Part shown: positions 7,701 to 14,021 of the stretch, piece after piece
How the letters are laid out: the number at the start of each line of letters is the position of its first letter
Numbering within the stretch: the stretch's first letter is position 1
Source: Actinomycetes bacterium
GTDB lineage: Bacteria > Actinomycetota > Acidimicrobiia > Acidimicrobiales > Palsa-688
DNA: 14,021 nt
Assembly (NCBI GenBank): GCA_021846485.1
Contig: JAJZWW010000036.1
Location: forward strand, 1-14,021
Reading direction: 5' to 3'
Translations under genes and position numbers: made by a program
The notes under the pieces: model-generated
Told to the model about the DNA's origin: nothing
Seen by the model: the letters and a program-made list of their open reading frames with translations, nothing else
Database searches by the model: none

Positions 7701-8251
7701 ACCGGCCCGACGGAGCGGTCGGCACCGGCGCGCTCGCCGAGGCGCTTTCCGCCCACCTCGACGCCGGCGACCCACTGGTCGACTATCCCGGGAGGTTGGC
7801 CGACCCACTCCTCGTGCGCTCCCTGCGCGGGTACCTGACCGGCAGCCTCGACCTGGTGTTCCGCCGGCCCGGCCCCTCGGGCGGGACCTGGTGGGTCGCC
7901 GACTACAAGACCAACTGGCTCGGCGGCGACGGGCCGGAGGGCGAGACCCTCACCACCTGGCACTACCGTCCGGAGGCCCTGGCGGCCGAGATGCAGCGCC
8001 GCCACTACCCGCTGCAGGCTCTCTTGTACACCGTCGCGCTGCACCGTTACCTGCGCTGGCGGCTGCCCGGCTACTCCCCGCAGCGCAACCTCGGAGGGGT
8101 CCTCTACCTGTTCCTGCGGGGAATGGTCGGTCCTGGCACGCCGGAGGTGGGTGGGGAGCGCGCCGGGGTGTTCTCCTGGTCCCCGGCGCCGGAGCTGGTC
8201 GTCGCGCTCTCCGGGCTGCTCGGCACCGGCCGTCCCGGGGGGCAGCGGTGA
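4778..8251 (+). CDS. recB: RecB helicase-nuclease subunit of exodeoxyribonuclease V
   Basis: A 1157-residue UvrD-type (SF1A) 3'-5' helicase with a C-terminal RecB-family nuclease; it unwinds and degrades broken DNA ends and in characterised systems loads RecA. Helicase motifs: Walker A ASAGTGKT (27-34), motif Ia/Ib region VTFTRMATGELRDRVR, TTTHGFCQ, Walker B VDEFQDTDP (Asp269-Glu270), GDPKQAIYAFRGAD, motif IV/V LTVHRAKGLEFG (His640, Lys643) and motif VI YVALTRARHQ (Arg720, Arg722). The nuclease residues are all present: His895 (GTFVHRLLEG), Asp1025 (TGSLDLVF), Asp1042 and Lys1044 (ADYKTNW). It should therefore be active in both functions. I chose GTG at 4778, overlapping the recC stop as GTGA, because the protein then opens about 25 residues before Walker A like other RecB proteins; the open frame continues upstream only inside recC. 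The stop likewise overlaps recD. Confidence 0.97.
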   Translation: MIAEAGEADELWLSGPLPAPGTTVIEASAGTGKTYALAALATRFLAEGLEPTALLAVTFTRMATGELRDRVRRRLVDTGSALTRSLAHGSAPSEELAEVLASGDPAEVEARRDRLADAVAGFDGLTITTTHGFCQLVLAGLGSAGDLDVGASLLEDPGDLLEEVVADLYLRRAQFDGARPPFPLAAARAAAAAAVGNPEARLVPDPDGGYLLSRLARGARAELATRLQDANLLTYDQVLTRLADTLTDRARGPAACARLRSRYSVVLVDEFQDTDPVQWQVLRRAFGSGGTTLVLIGDPKQAIYAFRGADVHAYLAAHRHARRLTLAANWRADKSLLDATNALLSPLQLGHPDIRFRAAHQPTAGPLGPSRRGGLEGAPSGAPLRVRLVADRNPALPRTPSQQLLVKGAASEWVAADAAAEVAALLASAATVPAEQNRGGGRRPVRPDDIAVLTRTNAQASSVRSALRSAGVPAVVAGDASVFATEAAGDWLRLLEALQEPASRYRAASAARTPWIGLSALEVASADERRWEEVNARLHWWADVLAERGVAALQRTIVAGEGLPARLLAVEGGERTLTDLGHLGELLHAEALAGHLGAAALRAWLAARIEESAGPSGGPGDQRSRRLDSDAEAVQVLTVHRAKGLEFGIVLCPFLWDSGRPDRTGEPVVFHSDDGDDATRYLDVGDPCKDRRGEHARSSALAREEAGGEDLRTLYVALTRARHQVVIWWARVKGANRSPLGRLLTARDETGRVGPGDPQVPDARRIRSALAPLVERAGGLLVVEDAGQAATRVPAAAPAGDSPGVPAGGLSEGAPELQVAAFERSLDRRWQRVSYSSIVAGAHREVVGSEPEEPGIGDEPAAGDHPSVPGSPPPGAPTCPLGELPRGAEVGTFVHRLLEGADFTSPDLADELAAAAARDDPFGSLAGDADRLGAGLALAVATPLGRRLPGVSLRDVARAERLDELRFELPLVGGDRPDGAVGTGALAEALSAHLDAGDPLVDYPGRLADPLLVRSLRGYLTGSLDLVFRRPGPSGGTWWVADYKTNWLGGDGPEGETLTTWHYRPEALAAEMQRRHYPLQALLYTVALHRYLRWRLPGYSPQRNLGGVLYLFLRGMVGPGTPEVGGERAGVFSWSPAPELVVALSGLLGTGRPGGQR

Positions 8252-10239
8252 CCGACCGCTACGACGCCAGCCGGGTGTGGGGGCTGCAGGACCCGGCGTC
8301 CGGTCTCTTCGCCGACAACTGGACGGCGTTGGCCCCGTTCAACGCGGTCGGGGTCCTGGCCCCTGCCGACGTGCACGTCGCCGCCCGCCTGGCCCGCCTG
8401 GGCGGCGACCCCGATCCCGCCGTCGCCCTCGCCGTCGCCCTGGCGGTGCGCGCCCCGAGGGTCGGGCACGTCTCGGTCGACCTGACCCGCGTGAGGGACG
8501 TGGCGGCCAGCGAGATCGACGACGAGACCGACCTCGACACCCTCCCGTGGCCCGAGCCCACCCGGTGGCTGGCAAGTGTGGCCGCGAGCCCGCTGGTCAG
8601 CGAAGGCGAGCCTCCCCTGGCGAGCGATCCCTACGCGGAGGCCGGGGCGGGCGCCCGGCCCCTGCGGCTCGTCGGGACCGCATTGTACCTCGACCGCTAC
8701 TGGCGCGACGAGCGGGTGGTCGCCGCGGAGCTCATCGCCCGCGCCCTGCCCGGAGCCCCCGTGGCCCCCCATGCCCCCCTGGACCTGCGCGGCGGAGCAG
8801 AGGAGCTGCTGGCGGGTGACCCTGACCAGCGCCGGGCCCTCCTGCAGGCCCGGGACGCGAGCCTGACCGTGCTCGTCGGGGGTCCGGGCACCGGCAAGAC
8901 CACCACCGTCGCCCGCCTGCTCGCCTTGTTGCACCACGAGGCCCGCTGCGACGGGCGGCGCCCTCCCCTCGTCGCCCTGGCAGCCCCGACCGGCAAGGCG
9001 GCCGCCCGCCTGGAGGAGGCCGTCCGGGCCGAAGCGGACCGGCTCCCGGTCGGGGCCGAGGTGCGCGACCAGCTGTCGGTCACCCCCGGCGTCACCCTCC
9101 ACCGCCTCCTCGGGACCCGCCCAGGGGGCGGGAGCCGCTTCCGCCACCACCGCGGCAACCGGCTGCCCCACGACACGGTGGTGGTCGACGAGGCCTCGAT
9201 GGTGTCGCTCGGGATGATGGCCCGCCTGCTCGAAGCGGTACGCCCCGACGCCCGGCTGGTGCTGGTGGGCGACGCCGACCAGCTGGTGTCGGTCGAGGCC
9301 GGGGCGGTCCTCGCCGACGTGGTCGGTCCCGACCCGGGAGCCGCCGGGCCCGCCCTTCGCACCTGGGCGCCCGCCGGCTCCGCGCCGGCTCGACCCGGTC
9401 GGGCCGGCGCTCAGGCACCCCCGCTGTCACCGATAGCCGCGACGGTGGCCGTGCTGCGCACCAACCACCGCTCGGCCGGTCGGTTGGCCGAGCTGGCTGC
9501 GGCGGTGCGCGCCGGGGAGGAGGACCGGGCGGTCGAGCTGCTCGCCGCCGGCGGTGGCGTCTCGTGGCTGGCCGCCGACCCTGCCGGCGCCGGCGAGGCG
9601 CAGCTCGACGCGCTGCGCGGCCCGATCCTCGACTGGGCCGCGCCGATGGTCCGCTCGGCTCGGGTGGGTGACGCAGCGGGCGCGTCCGGCGCTCTCGGTC
9701 GGGGGAGGGTGCTCTGCGCCCACCGCCGGGGACCTGCCGGGGTCGCCGCGTGGAACGAGCGGGTCGAGGGCTGGGTACTGGGCGCGGTCCCCGAGGTCGC
9801 TTCCGACGGGCCCTGGTACGCCGGCCGCCCGGTGCTCGTGACGGCCAACGACTACAGCTTGCGGGTCTTCAACGGGGATGTCGGTGTGGTGGTCACCGGC
9901 GGCGGGGACCCTGGCGAGCGGGTAGTCGCCTTCGACGGTCGGGCCGACCCGGTACGTCCCGGCCGGTTGGCGGGGGTGGAGACCGTCTACGCGATGACCG
10001 TCCACAAGGCCCAGGGGTCCGAGCTCGACTGGGTCGCGATGGTGCTCCCCCCGCCCTCCTCCCGGCTGCTCACCCGCGAGCTGCTCTACACGGCGGTCAC
10101 CCGCGCTCGTCAGCGCCTCCTGGTCGTGGGCGAGGAGGCGTCGGTCCGGGCGGCGATCGGCCGGCGGATAGCCCGGGCATCGGGGCTCGCCAACCGCCTG
10201 TGGGGAGCCGCGCGGGCCGATGGCGCGACCGGGACCTGA
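8248..10239 (+). CDS. recD: RecD helicase subunit of exodeoxyribonuclease V
   Basis: A 663-residue SF1B 5'-3' helicase, the second motor of RecBCD and the regulator of its nuclease. An N-terminal domain (1-190, with the actinobacterial-style opening YDASRVWGLQDP) precedes the motor. Motifs: Walker A GGPGTGKT (211-218, Lys217), AAPTGKAAARLEEAV, Walker B VVDEASMV (Asp314-Glu315), VGDADQLVSVEAGAVLADV, LRTNHRS, then the SH3-like/2B region, motif V TVHKAQGSE (His586, Lys587, Gln589) and motif VI YTAVTRAR (Arg619, Arg621). It is somewhat longer than E. coli RecD (608), partly because of a Pro/Ala/Arg-rich stretch at about 364-394 before LRTNHRS. The start is GTG overlapping the recB stop (GTGA), with a G-run six bases upstream. 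Last gene of the operon. Distinguished from stand-alone RecD2 by the adjacent recB and recC. Confidence 0.96.
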   Translation: MTDRYDASRVWGLQDPASGLFADNWTALAPFNAVGVLAPADVHVAARLARLGGDPDPAVALAVALAVRAPRVGHVSVDLTRVRDVAASEIDDETDLDTLPWPEPTRWLASVAASPLVSEGEPPLASDPYAEAGAGARPLRLVGTALYLDRYWRDERVVAAELIARALPGAPVAPHAPLDLRGGAEELLAGDPDQRRALLQARDASLTVLVGGPGTGKTTTVARLLALLHHEARCDGRRPPLVALAAPTGKAAARLEEAVRAEADRLPVGAEVRDQLSVTPGVTLHRLLGTRPGGGSRFRHHRGNRLPHDTVVVDEASMVSLGMMARLLEAVRPDARLVLVGDADQLVSVEAGAVLADVVGPDPGAAGPALRTWAPAGSAPARPGRAGAQAPPLSPIAATVAVLRTNHRSAGRLAELAAAVRAGEEDRAVELLAAGGGVSWLAADPAGAGEAQLDALRGPILDWAAPMVRSARVGDAAGASGALGRGRVLCAHRRGPAGVAAWNERVEGWVLGAVPEVASDGPWYAGRPVLVTANDYSLRVFNGDVGVVVTGGGDPGERVVAFDGRADPVRPGRLAGVETVYAMTVHKAQGSELDWVAMVLPPPSSRLLTRELLYTAVTRARQRLLVVGEEASVRAAIGRRIARASGLANRLWGAARADGATGT

Positions 10240-10333
10240 GCAGCTGTCGCGAAACTACCTTCTGGAGGCGGTGACCGGCCGTTCGGCAGGGCTTCCTGAC
10301 TACGTGGCGCGTCATGTAGGGGCGGACGGCTGA
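10220..10333 (+). CDS. possible 37-residue small ORF after recD
   Basis: An ATG at 10220 opens a 37-codon frame that overlaps the last 20 bases of recD and ends at a TGA at 10331-10333. The peptide begins MARPGPEQLSRNYLLEAV and ends YVARHVGADG; it has an amphipathic-looking middle and no signal or membrane segment. Against it: about one third of codons end in A or T, unlike the neighbours, and there is no well-placed Shine-Dalgarno site (a GGGGAG lies about 12 bases upstream). For it: it fills most of the recD-phosphatase gap and reads as protein-like sequence rather than Arg/Pro-rich shadow. I do not recognise it. Confidence 0.25.
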   Translation: MARPGPEQLSRNYLLEAVTGRSAGLPDYVARHVGADG

Positions 10334-10346
10334 GCCCGAGGGGCTC
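10332..10346 (+). terminator. small GC hairpin downstream of recD
   Basis: GAGCCC and GGGCTC pair perfectly over 6 bases around a GAG loop, about 95 bases after the recD stop and just before the next promoter. There is no T-run, so it is at best a weak or Rho-assisted terminator for recCBD; it could also be chance in GC-rich DNA. The remaining bases of the 10240-10380 gap show nothing else beyond the small ORF and the promoter. Confidence 0.3.
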
Positions 10347-10368
10347 GCGAGCCGGCCGGTCCGGGCGT

Positions 10369-10374
10369 TACGAT
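10369..10374 (+). promoter_or_regulatory. leaderless-type -10 (TACGAT) for the PAS-GAF-PP2C gene
   Basis: TACGAT matches TANNNT and ends 6 bases before the GTG start at 10381, with no Shine-Dalgarno site between. This is the usual look of an actinobacterial leaderless promoter and supports that start. No recognisable -35 lies 17 or 18 bases upstream. Confidence 0.55.
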
Positions 10375-10380
10375 CCGCCG

Positions 10381-12150
10381 GTGGGAGCGAGCGTGGGGAC
10401 CGGTGGGCCCGCCGAGGGGCTGTCGCCGCCGCCGGCCCGGGAAGGCCGGTCGACCGGTGGGCCGGCCCCGGCGGGCGACTCCCCGAGGGAGTGGCTCGAC
10501 CTCGCCTTGGAGGTCGGGGGGCTCGGCCGGTGGACCTGGGACCGGGAGACCCAGGAGGTGTGGTGGGACGACCGGCTGTTGGAGCTCACCGCCCGGAGCC
10601 GGGAGAGCGCGCCGGGCACCGTGGCCGCCTGGCTCGACGCGGTCCACCCCGGTGACCGGGACCGGGTGGCGGCCACCCTCGACGAGACGGCGCGCAGCCC
10701 CGGGATCGTCCGCACCGACCTGCGACTGGTCTGCCCCGACGGCCGGGTCCGTTGGTTCCACTGCTCGGGGCGCGCCCACCTGGAGGGTGGCGCGCCCGCC
10801 GGGGCCGTCGGCGTGATGGCCGACACGACCGGGCTGCACGACACCGAGGCCCGCAACCGGGCGCTGCTGCGCCGGGTGCAGCTGACTGCCGACCTGTCGA
10901 TGACCCTGTCGGCCAGCCTCGACGTGGACGTGATCCTCCGGCGGCTGGCGGAGCGGCTGGTCCCGGACCTCGGCGACGTCTGCGTCGTGGACCTCCGGGA
11001 GGGCCTCGGGGCACGGAGCGTCATCGCGGTCGCCGCCCGGAGCCCCGGGCCCCAGCGGGTCATGGAAGAGGTCGAGGCGCGCTTCCCCCGCCGGCGCAAC
11101 CCGGCCTCGTCACTCGCCCGGACCCTCGCGAGCGGCTCCCCGACCCTCGTCGAGGTCTGCGACGACGACTACCTGGCCTCGGTCGCGCCGGACGCGGAGG
11201 TCGCCGGGCTGTACCGGCAGCTGCAGCTGCGCTCCCTTCTCGTAGCCCCCCTGATCGCCCGCGGGCAGGTGCTCGGGGCGATCACCCTCGCACGCGTGGC
11301 GCCCTACGACGACGACCCCTACGGGCCCGACGACGTCGACGTGGCGCTGGAGATCACCCGCCGGGCGGCGTTGGCGGTGGACAACGCCCGGCTCTACACC
11401 GGCGAGCACGCCGCCGCCGAGGCGCTGCAGCGCGCCCTCCTGCCGGCCATCGAGGCGCCGCCGGGGATAGCCGTGGCCGCCCGCTACCTTCCCGCCTCTG
11501 CCGGGGTGGGCGGGGACTGGTACGACCTGTTCGAGCTGCCGGGCGGGGCCACGAGCATCACGATCGGCGACGTCGTGGGCCACGACCTGAGGGCGGCGGC
11601 GAGCATGGGGCAGCTCCGTAGCGTCATCCGCTCCTACGCCTCCGAGGGCGCCGACCCCGCGGAGGTGCTCGACCGGGCCGACCGCCTCGTCCAGAGCTTC
11701 TCGATGGCGCAGCTGGCGACCGCCTTCTACGCCCGGCTGCGCCCCCCGTCCCCCGGTGACGGGCCCGGCGGTTGGCTGCTCTCCTACGCCAACGCCGGGC
11801 ACCCACCCCCGATCTTGTCCCGACCCGACGGCTCGCTGAGCTTCTTCGAGGGCGCCACCGGTCCCCCCATCGGCGCCCCCGACGGCGGCGGCCGCCGGCC
11901 GCACGCGACCCTGGTGGTGCCGCCCGGATCGACCGTCGTCTGCTACACCGACGGGCTGGTCGAACGCCGGGAGCGGGACCTGGAGATCGGCCTGGGGCGG
12001 TTGGCCGAGCTGGTCCGCTCCGGTGCTTGGCGCTCCGCGGGCGACCACGCGGCCGCCCGCCTGGAGGCGCTCTGCGAGCTGCTCACCGGCCAGCTCCTCG
12101 AACCGGACCGCAGCGACGACGTCGCCGTGCTGGCCCTCACCCTCGGGTGA
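10381..12150 (+). CDS. PAS-GAF-PP2C (SpoIIE/RsbU-type) serine/threonine phosphatase
   Basis: A 589-residue soluble signalling phosphatase. Residues 1-36 are a Gly/Pro-rich, probably disordered leader. A PAS domain (about 37-155: LGRWTWDRETQEVWWDDRL, a WLDAVHPGDRDRV segment, PDGRVRWFHCSGRA) is followed by a GAF domain (about 165-340: SASLDVDVILRRLAERL, LRSLLVAPLIARGQVLGAI) and a linker helix (HAAAEALQRALLP). The PP2C domain runs from about 345 to the end. Metal ligands are intact: Asp379/Asp382 in GGDWYD, Asp397 and Asp402 in GDVVGHD, Asp524 in YTDG and Asp579/Asp580 in RSDDVAVL. Known relatives (RsbU, RsbP, SpoIIE) dephosphorylate STAS-domain anti-anti-sigma factors; no STAS or anti-sigma gene lies in this window, so the substrate is unknown. 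The ligand of PAS/GAF is also unknown. No membrane segment. The stop overlaps the next start as GTGA. Confidence 0.93.
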   Translation: MGASVGTGGPAEGLSPPPAREGRSTGGPAPAGDSPREWLDLALEVGGLGRWTWDRETQEVWWDDRLLELTARSRESAPGTVAAWLDAVHPGDRDRVAATLDETARSPGIVRTDLRLVCPDGRVRWFHCSGRAHLEGGAPAGAVGVMADTTGLHDTEARNRALLRRVQLTADLSMTLSASLDVDVILRRLAERLVPDLGDVCVVDLREGLGARSVIAVAARSPGPQRVMEEVEARFPRRRNPASSLARTLASGSPTLVEVCDDDYLASVAPDAEVAGLYRQLQLRSLLVAPLIARGQVLGAITLARVAPYDDDPYGPDDVDVALEITRRAALAVDNARLYTGEHAAAEALQRALLPAIEAPPGIAVAARYLPASAGVGGDWYDLFELPGGATSITIGDVVGHDLRAAASMGQLRSVIRSYASEGADPAEVLDRADRLVQSFSMAQLATAFYARLRPPSPGDGPGGWLLSYANAGHPPPILSRPDGSLSFFEGATGPPIGAPDGGGRRPHATLVVPPGSTVVCYTDGLVERRERDLEIGLGRLAELVRSGAWRSAGDHAAARLEALCELLTGQLLEPDRSDDVAVLALTLG

Positions 12151-13325
12151 CCCACGCGCCGCTGCGGGACCCTGCCCCGAGTGGCCGCTGCAGCGCAGGA
12201 ACGGGGGGGCGCGCCGCGCTCTTGTCGGGGTCCCTCGGCGGCGGCCACGACGCCCTCGCCGCGGCCTGCGCGGCCCTGCTCGAGGAGGCGGGCACCACGA
12301 CTCTCACCGTCGACGTCATCGCCAGCCTCGGTCGCGACGACGGAGTTGCCCGCGCCGCTGGCTGGGTGTTCCGCCGGCTGCTCTCCTCCGCGCCGGCCTA
12401 CGACGCGTTCCACTTCTCCCACCTGCGGACGGGCAGTGCCCTGGCGGTGGCCGCCGAGCGGGCCGGGGTGGCCCGCGCCACCCCGAGGGTCCACCGGGCC
12501 CTTGACCGGGTCCTCGGGCCGGGTCCGCTCGACCTGGCGGTGTCGGTCTTCGCCACCGGCGCCGGCGTCGCCGCCCGCTCGAGAGCCGCGGGCCGGATCG
12601 GGGCCAGCGTGGTCTTCGTCCCGGACTGCACCGCCCATCGCATGTGGGTCCACGACCCGACCGACTTGTTCCTCGTGACCTCCCCGCTCGGAGCCGCCTC
12701 GGTCCGCCGGTACCGGCCCGACGCGCCCGTCGAGGTGCTCGACCCACCGCTGCGCCCCGGGTTCTCCCGGCCGCCGTCGCGCCCGGCCGCCCGGGAGTCC
12801 CTCGGCCTGCCCGAGGACGCGGAGGTCGTGGCGGTGATGGGAGGGGCCTGGGGGCTCGGGCCGGTGGCGCAGCTCGCGGCGACGCTCGCCGACCAGGGGC
12901 GTCACGTGCTCGCCGTCGCCGGCCGCAACCAGGAACTGCTCGAGCGCCTCCGGTCGGTATCGGGCACCCGGCCCCGGCTGCGCCCCGTCGGGTTCAGCCC
13001 GGCGGTTGCGGAGATCATGGCTGCCGCCGACCTGGTCGTCACCACCGCCGGGATGACCTGCTTCGAGGCCCGGGCCGTCGGCCGCGGGCTGGTGTTGCTC
13101 GACGTGGTGCCCGGCCACGGTCGGGAGAACCTGGCCCACGAGCTCGAGCGGGGCGGCGCGGTGGTCAGCCAGCCCGACGCCGCGACCCTGAGCCGGGTGG
13201 TGGGGCGCTGCCTGTCCTCGGCCGAGATGCGCGACCCGCCCCCCGCCGACGCCGCTGCCGCCGGCCGCCACTTCCTCGAGGTCCTCGACGGCCACGGACT
13301 GCTGCCCCGGGGCGCCCGGCGTTGA
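12147..13325 (+). CDS. MGDG synthase/UgtP-like glycosyltransferase (GT28 family)
   Basis: A 392-residue GT-B glycosyltransferase. The N-terminal half matches the monogalactosyldiacylglycerol synthase domain: LLSGSLGGGHDALAAACAAL (GGGH at 31-34), SSAPAYDAFHFSHLR, and SVVFVPDCTAHRMWVHD in place of the family's D-x-x-x-H segment. The C-terminal GT28 half has AVMGGAWGLGP, VGFSPAVAEIMAAADLVV and the donor-binding TTAGMTCFEA (Thr299-Ala308) plus VVPGHGRENLAHELERGGAV. Relatives move galactose or glucose from a UDP-sugar to diacylglycerol at the inner membrane face; MurG is a more distant relative. Acceptor and sugar cannot be read here. The start is GTG overlapping the phosphatase stop (GTGA); the open frame continues upstream but only as a shadow. 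No transmembrane helix, so a peripheral membrane protein is likely. The stop sits in the loop of a 9-base-pair hairpin. Confidence 0.85.
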   Translation: MTHAPLRDPAPSGRCSAGTGGRAALLSGSLGGGHDALAAACAALLEEAGTTTLTVDVIASLGRDDGVARAAGWVFRRLLSSAPAYDAFHFSHLRTGSALAVAAERAGVARATPRVHRALDRVLGPGPLDLAVSVFATGAGVAARSRAAGRIGASVVFVPDCTAHRMWVHDPTDLFLVTSPLGAASVRRYRPDAPVEVLDPPLRPGFSRPPSRPAARESLGLPEDAEVVAVMGGAWGLGPVAQLAATLADQGRHVLAVAGRNQELLERLRSVSGTRPRLRPVGFSPAVAEIMAAADLVVTTAGMTCFEARAVGRGLVLLDVVPGHGRENLAHELERGGAVVSQPDAATLSRVVGRCLSSAEMRDPPPADAAAAGRHFLEVLDGHGLLPRGARR

Positions 13326-13334
13326 GCCGGGCGC
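13312..13334. terminator. strong hairpin between convergent genes, enclosing a stop codon
   Basis: GCGCCCGGC (13312-13320) and GCCGGGCGC (13326-13334) pair perfectly over 9 bases around a GTTGA loop, and the loop holds the TGA stop of the glycosyltransferase gene. The hairpin lies 43 bases beyond the stop of the convergent minus-strand gene. Neither side has a T-run. As a symmetric stem it could stop transcription from both sides or protect the mRNA 3' end. The stem is seen directly; termination is inferred. Confidence 0.5.
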
Positions 13335-13377
13335 GAGACCGGGCGCAGAGGCGACGGGAGGGGCGGGTTGCCGGCAC

Positions 13378-14021
13378 TCAGCGTCCCGCCGGCTCCCGGC
13401 TCCCTCCGTCGGGGGACGCGGAGGCAGGCGGGTCGCCCTCGCCGGCGAACCACGCCCGCACCGCCTCGGCCTCGCTGCGGCGCACGAGCAGCGAGACGCT
13501 GTCACCGGCGCGCAGCGGCTGGCCCTTCTCGGGGAACATCCAGGCCCCGGACCGGGTGACCGAGACGATCACCGTCCCGCGCGGCAGGGGGATCTCGCCG
13601 ACGCCGCTGCCGTCGAGCGGGCTGCCCTCGGGGATGGTGGCGTCGACCACGACGGTGCGCGACGACGTGCCGACCAGGCGCAGCACCGACTGGCGGACGC
13701 TCTGGCGCCAGCCCCGCACCAGGTCCTGGGTGGCGAGGATCCCGACGACCCGGGTGCGGGCGTCGAGGACCGGTACCCAGCCGCCCTTGCTCGCCGGGAG
13801 GGCCTCGACCGCCGCGTCGAAGCCCGCCTCGAGCGGCAGGGTCATCGCCTCCACGTCGGCGATCCGCCCGAGCGCGCCGCGCTCGCCGCGGGCGACGAGC
13901 TCGGCGAGGCGGGGGGTCTGGATCGACCCGATGAACGCCCCGTCGCGGTTGACGACCGGCGCGCCGGGCAGCTGCGCCTCCTGCAGGATGGCGAGGGCGT
14001 CGGGCGCGGAGACCGACGCGG
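13378..14021 (-). CDS. C-terminal part of a CBS-pair plus TrkA-C protein, probably a ClC-type chloride channel (partial)
   Basis: Partial: the 5' end lies beyond the right edge, and 214 full codons plus the stop are visible. In order from the edge: a first CBS motif (APDALAILQEAQLPGAPVVN, then GAFIGSIQTPRLAELVARG), a second CBS motif (LEAGFDAAVEALPASKGGWV, then RVVGILATQDLVRGW), a TrkA-C/RCK-C domain (SSRTVVVDATIPEGSPLDG, RGTVIVSVTRSGAWMFPEKG, LRAGDSVSLLVRRSEAEAV) and a short disordered Pro/Ser/Gly tail. CBS pairs bind adenine nucleotides and RCK-C domains bind ligands that gate transport. Actinobacterial ClC chloride channels/antiporters commonly end CBS-CBS-TrkA-C, hence the call; another transporter or a stand-alone regulator cannot be excluded without the membrane part. 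An internal ATG (13854) is not the real start because the first CBS motif lies upstream of it. Convergent with the glycosyltransferase. Confidence 0.8.
   Translation of the reverse strand, partial: ASVSAPDALAILQEAQLPGAPVVNRDGAFIGSIQTPRLAELVARGERGALGRIADVEAMTLPLEAGFDAAVEALPASKGGWVPVLDARTRVVGILATQDLVRGWRQSVRQSVLRLVGTSSRTVVVDATIPEGSPLDGSGVGEIPLPRGTVIVSVTRSGAWMFPEKGQPLRAGDSVSLLVRRSEAEAVRAWFAGEGDPPASASPDGGSREPAGR

Noticed and set aside
5786..8044. A 752-codon minus-strand open frame opposite recB
   Set aside because: Same high-GC shadow effect; no domain is recognisable and RecB motifs occupy the plus strand throughout.
11772..12146. An upstream ATG start for the glycosyltransferase at 11772
   Set aside because: The extra 125 residues are Arg/Pro-rich shadow of the PP2C domain, while the MGDG synthase fold starts just after the GTG at 12147.

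Overview
The window is very GC-rich DNA whose codons strongly prefer G or C in the third position. Its gene content, the recC-recB-recD gene order, frequent GTG starts and leaderless-type -10 boxes point to a high-GC actinobacterium. A lineage such as Acidimicrobiia is possible, but this is an inference from style, not a measured placement.

Layout: (1) Positions 1-1334 form a patchy accessory strip with lower GC and no intact housekeeping gene. On the minus strand it holds a 5'-truncated P-loop kinase remnant cut by the left edge, a compact vapB-vapC toxin-antitoxin pair, and a GNAT acetyltransferase remnant that has lost its N-terminal half. (2) Positions 1335-10239 are a complete plus-strand recC-recB-recD operon. 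The genes overlap at GTGA stop/start junctions and encode the RecBCD helicase-nuclease that processes double-strand breaks; all catalytic motifs of RecB and RecD are present. (3) Positions 10240-10380 are a short gap with a possible 37-residue ORF, a small hairpin and a leaderless-type promoter. (4) Positions 10381-13325 are a two-gene plus-strand unit, again joined by GTGA: a soluble PAS-GAF-PP2C (SpoIIE-type) phosphatase and a glycosyltransferase of the MGDG synthase/UgtP type. (5) Positions 13378-14021, on the minus strand, are the C-terminal end of a protein with a CBS pair and a TrkA-C domain, most likely a ClC-type chloride channel, running off the right edge. A strong hairpin containing the glycosyltransferase stop codon sits between the convergent genes.

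How the genes work together: RecB and RecD are the two motors and RecB carries the nuclease, while RecC is the scaffold that splits the duplex. VapB should repress its own promoter and neutralise VapC. The phosphatase probably senses a signal through PAS and GAF and acts on a phosphoprotein, classically an anti-anti-sigma factor. Its coupling to a membrane-lipid glycosyltransferase suggests, but does not prove, an envelope-related role. I found no RNA gene, CRISPR array, insertion sequence or phage gene. The best candidates for something undescribed are the vapBC module between gene remnants beside recCBD and the phosphatase-glycosyltransferase pair; both are modest.
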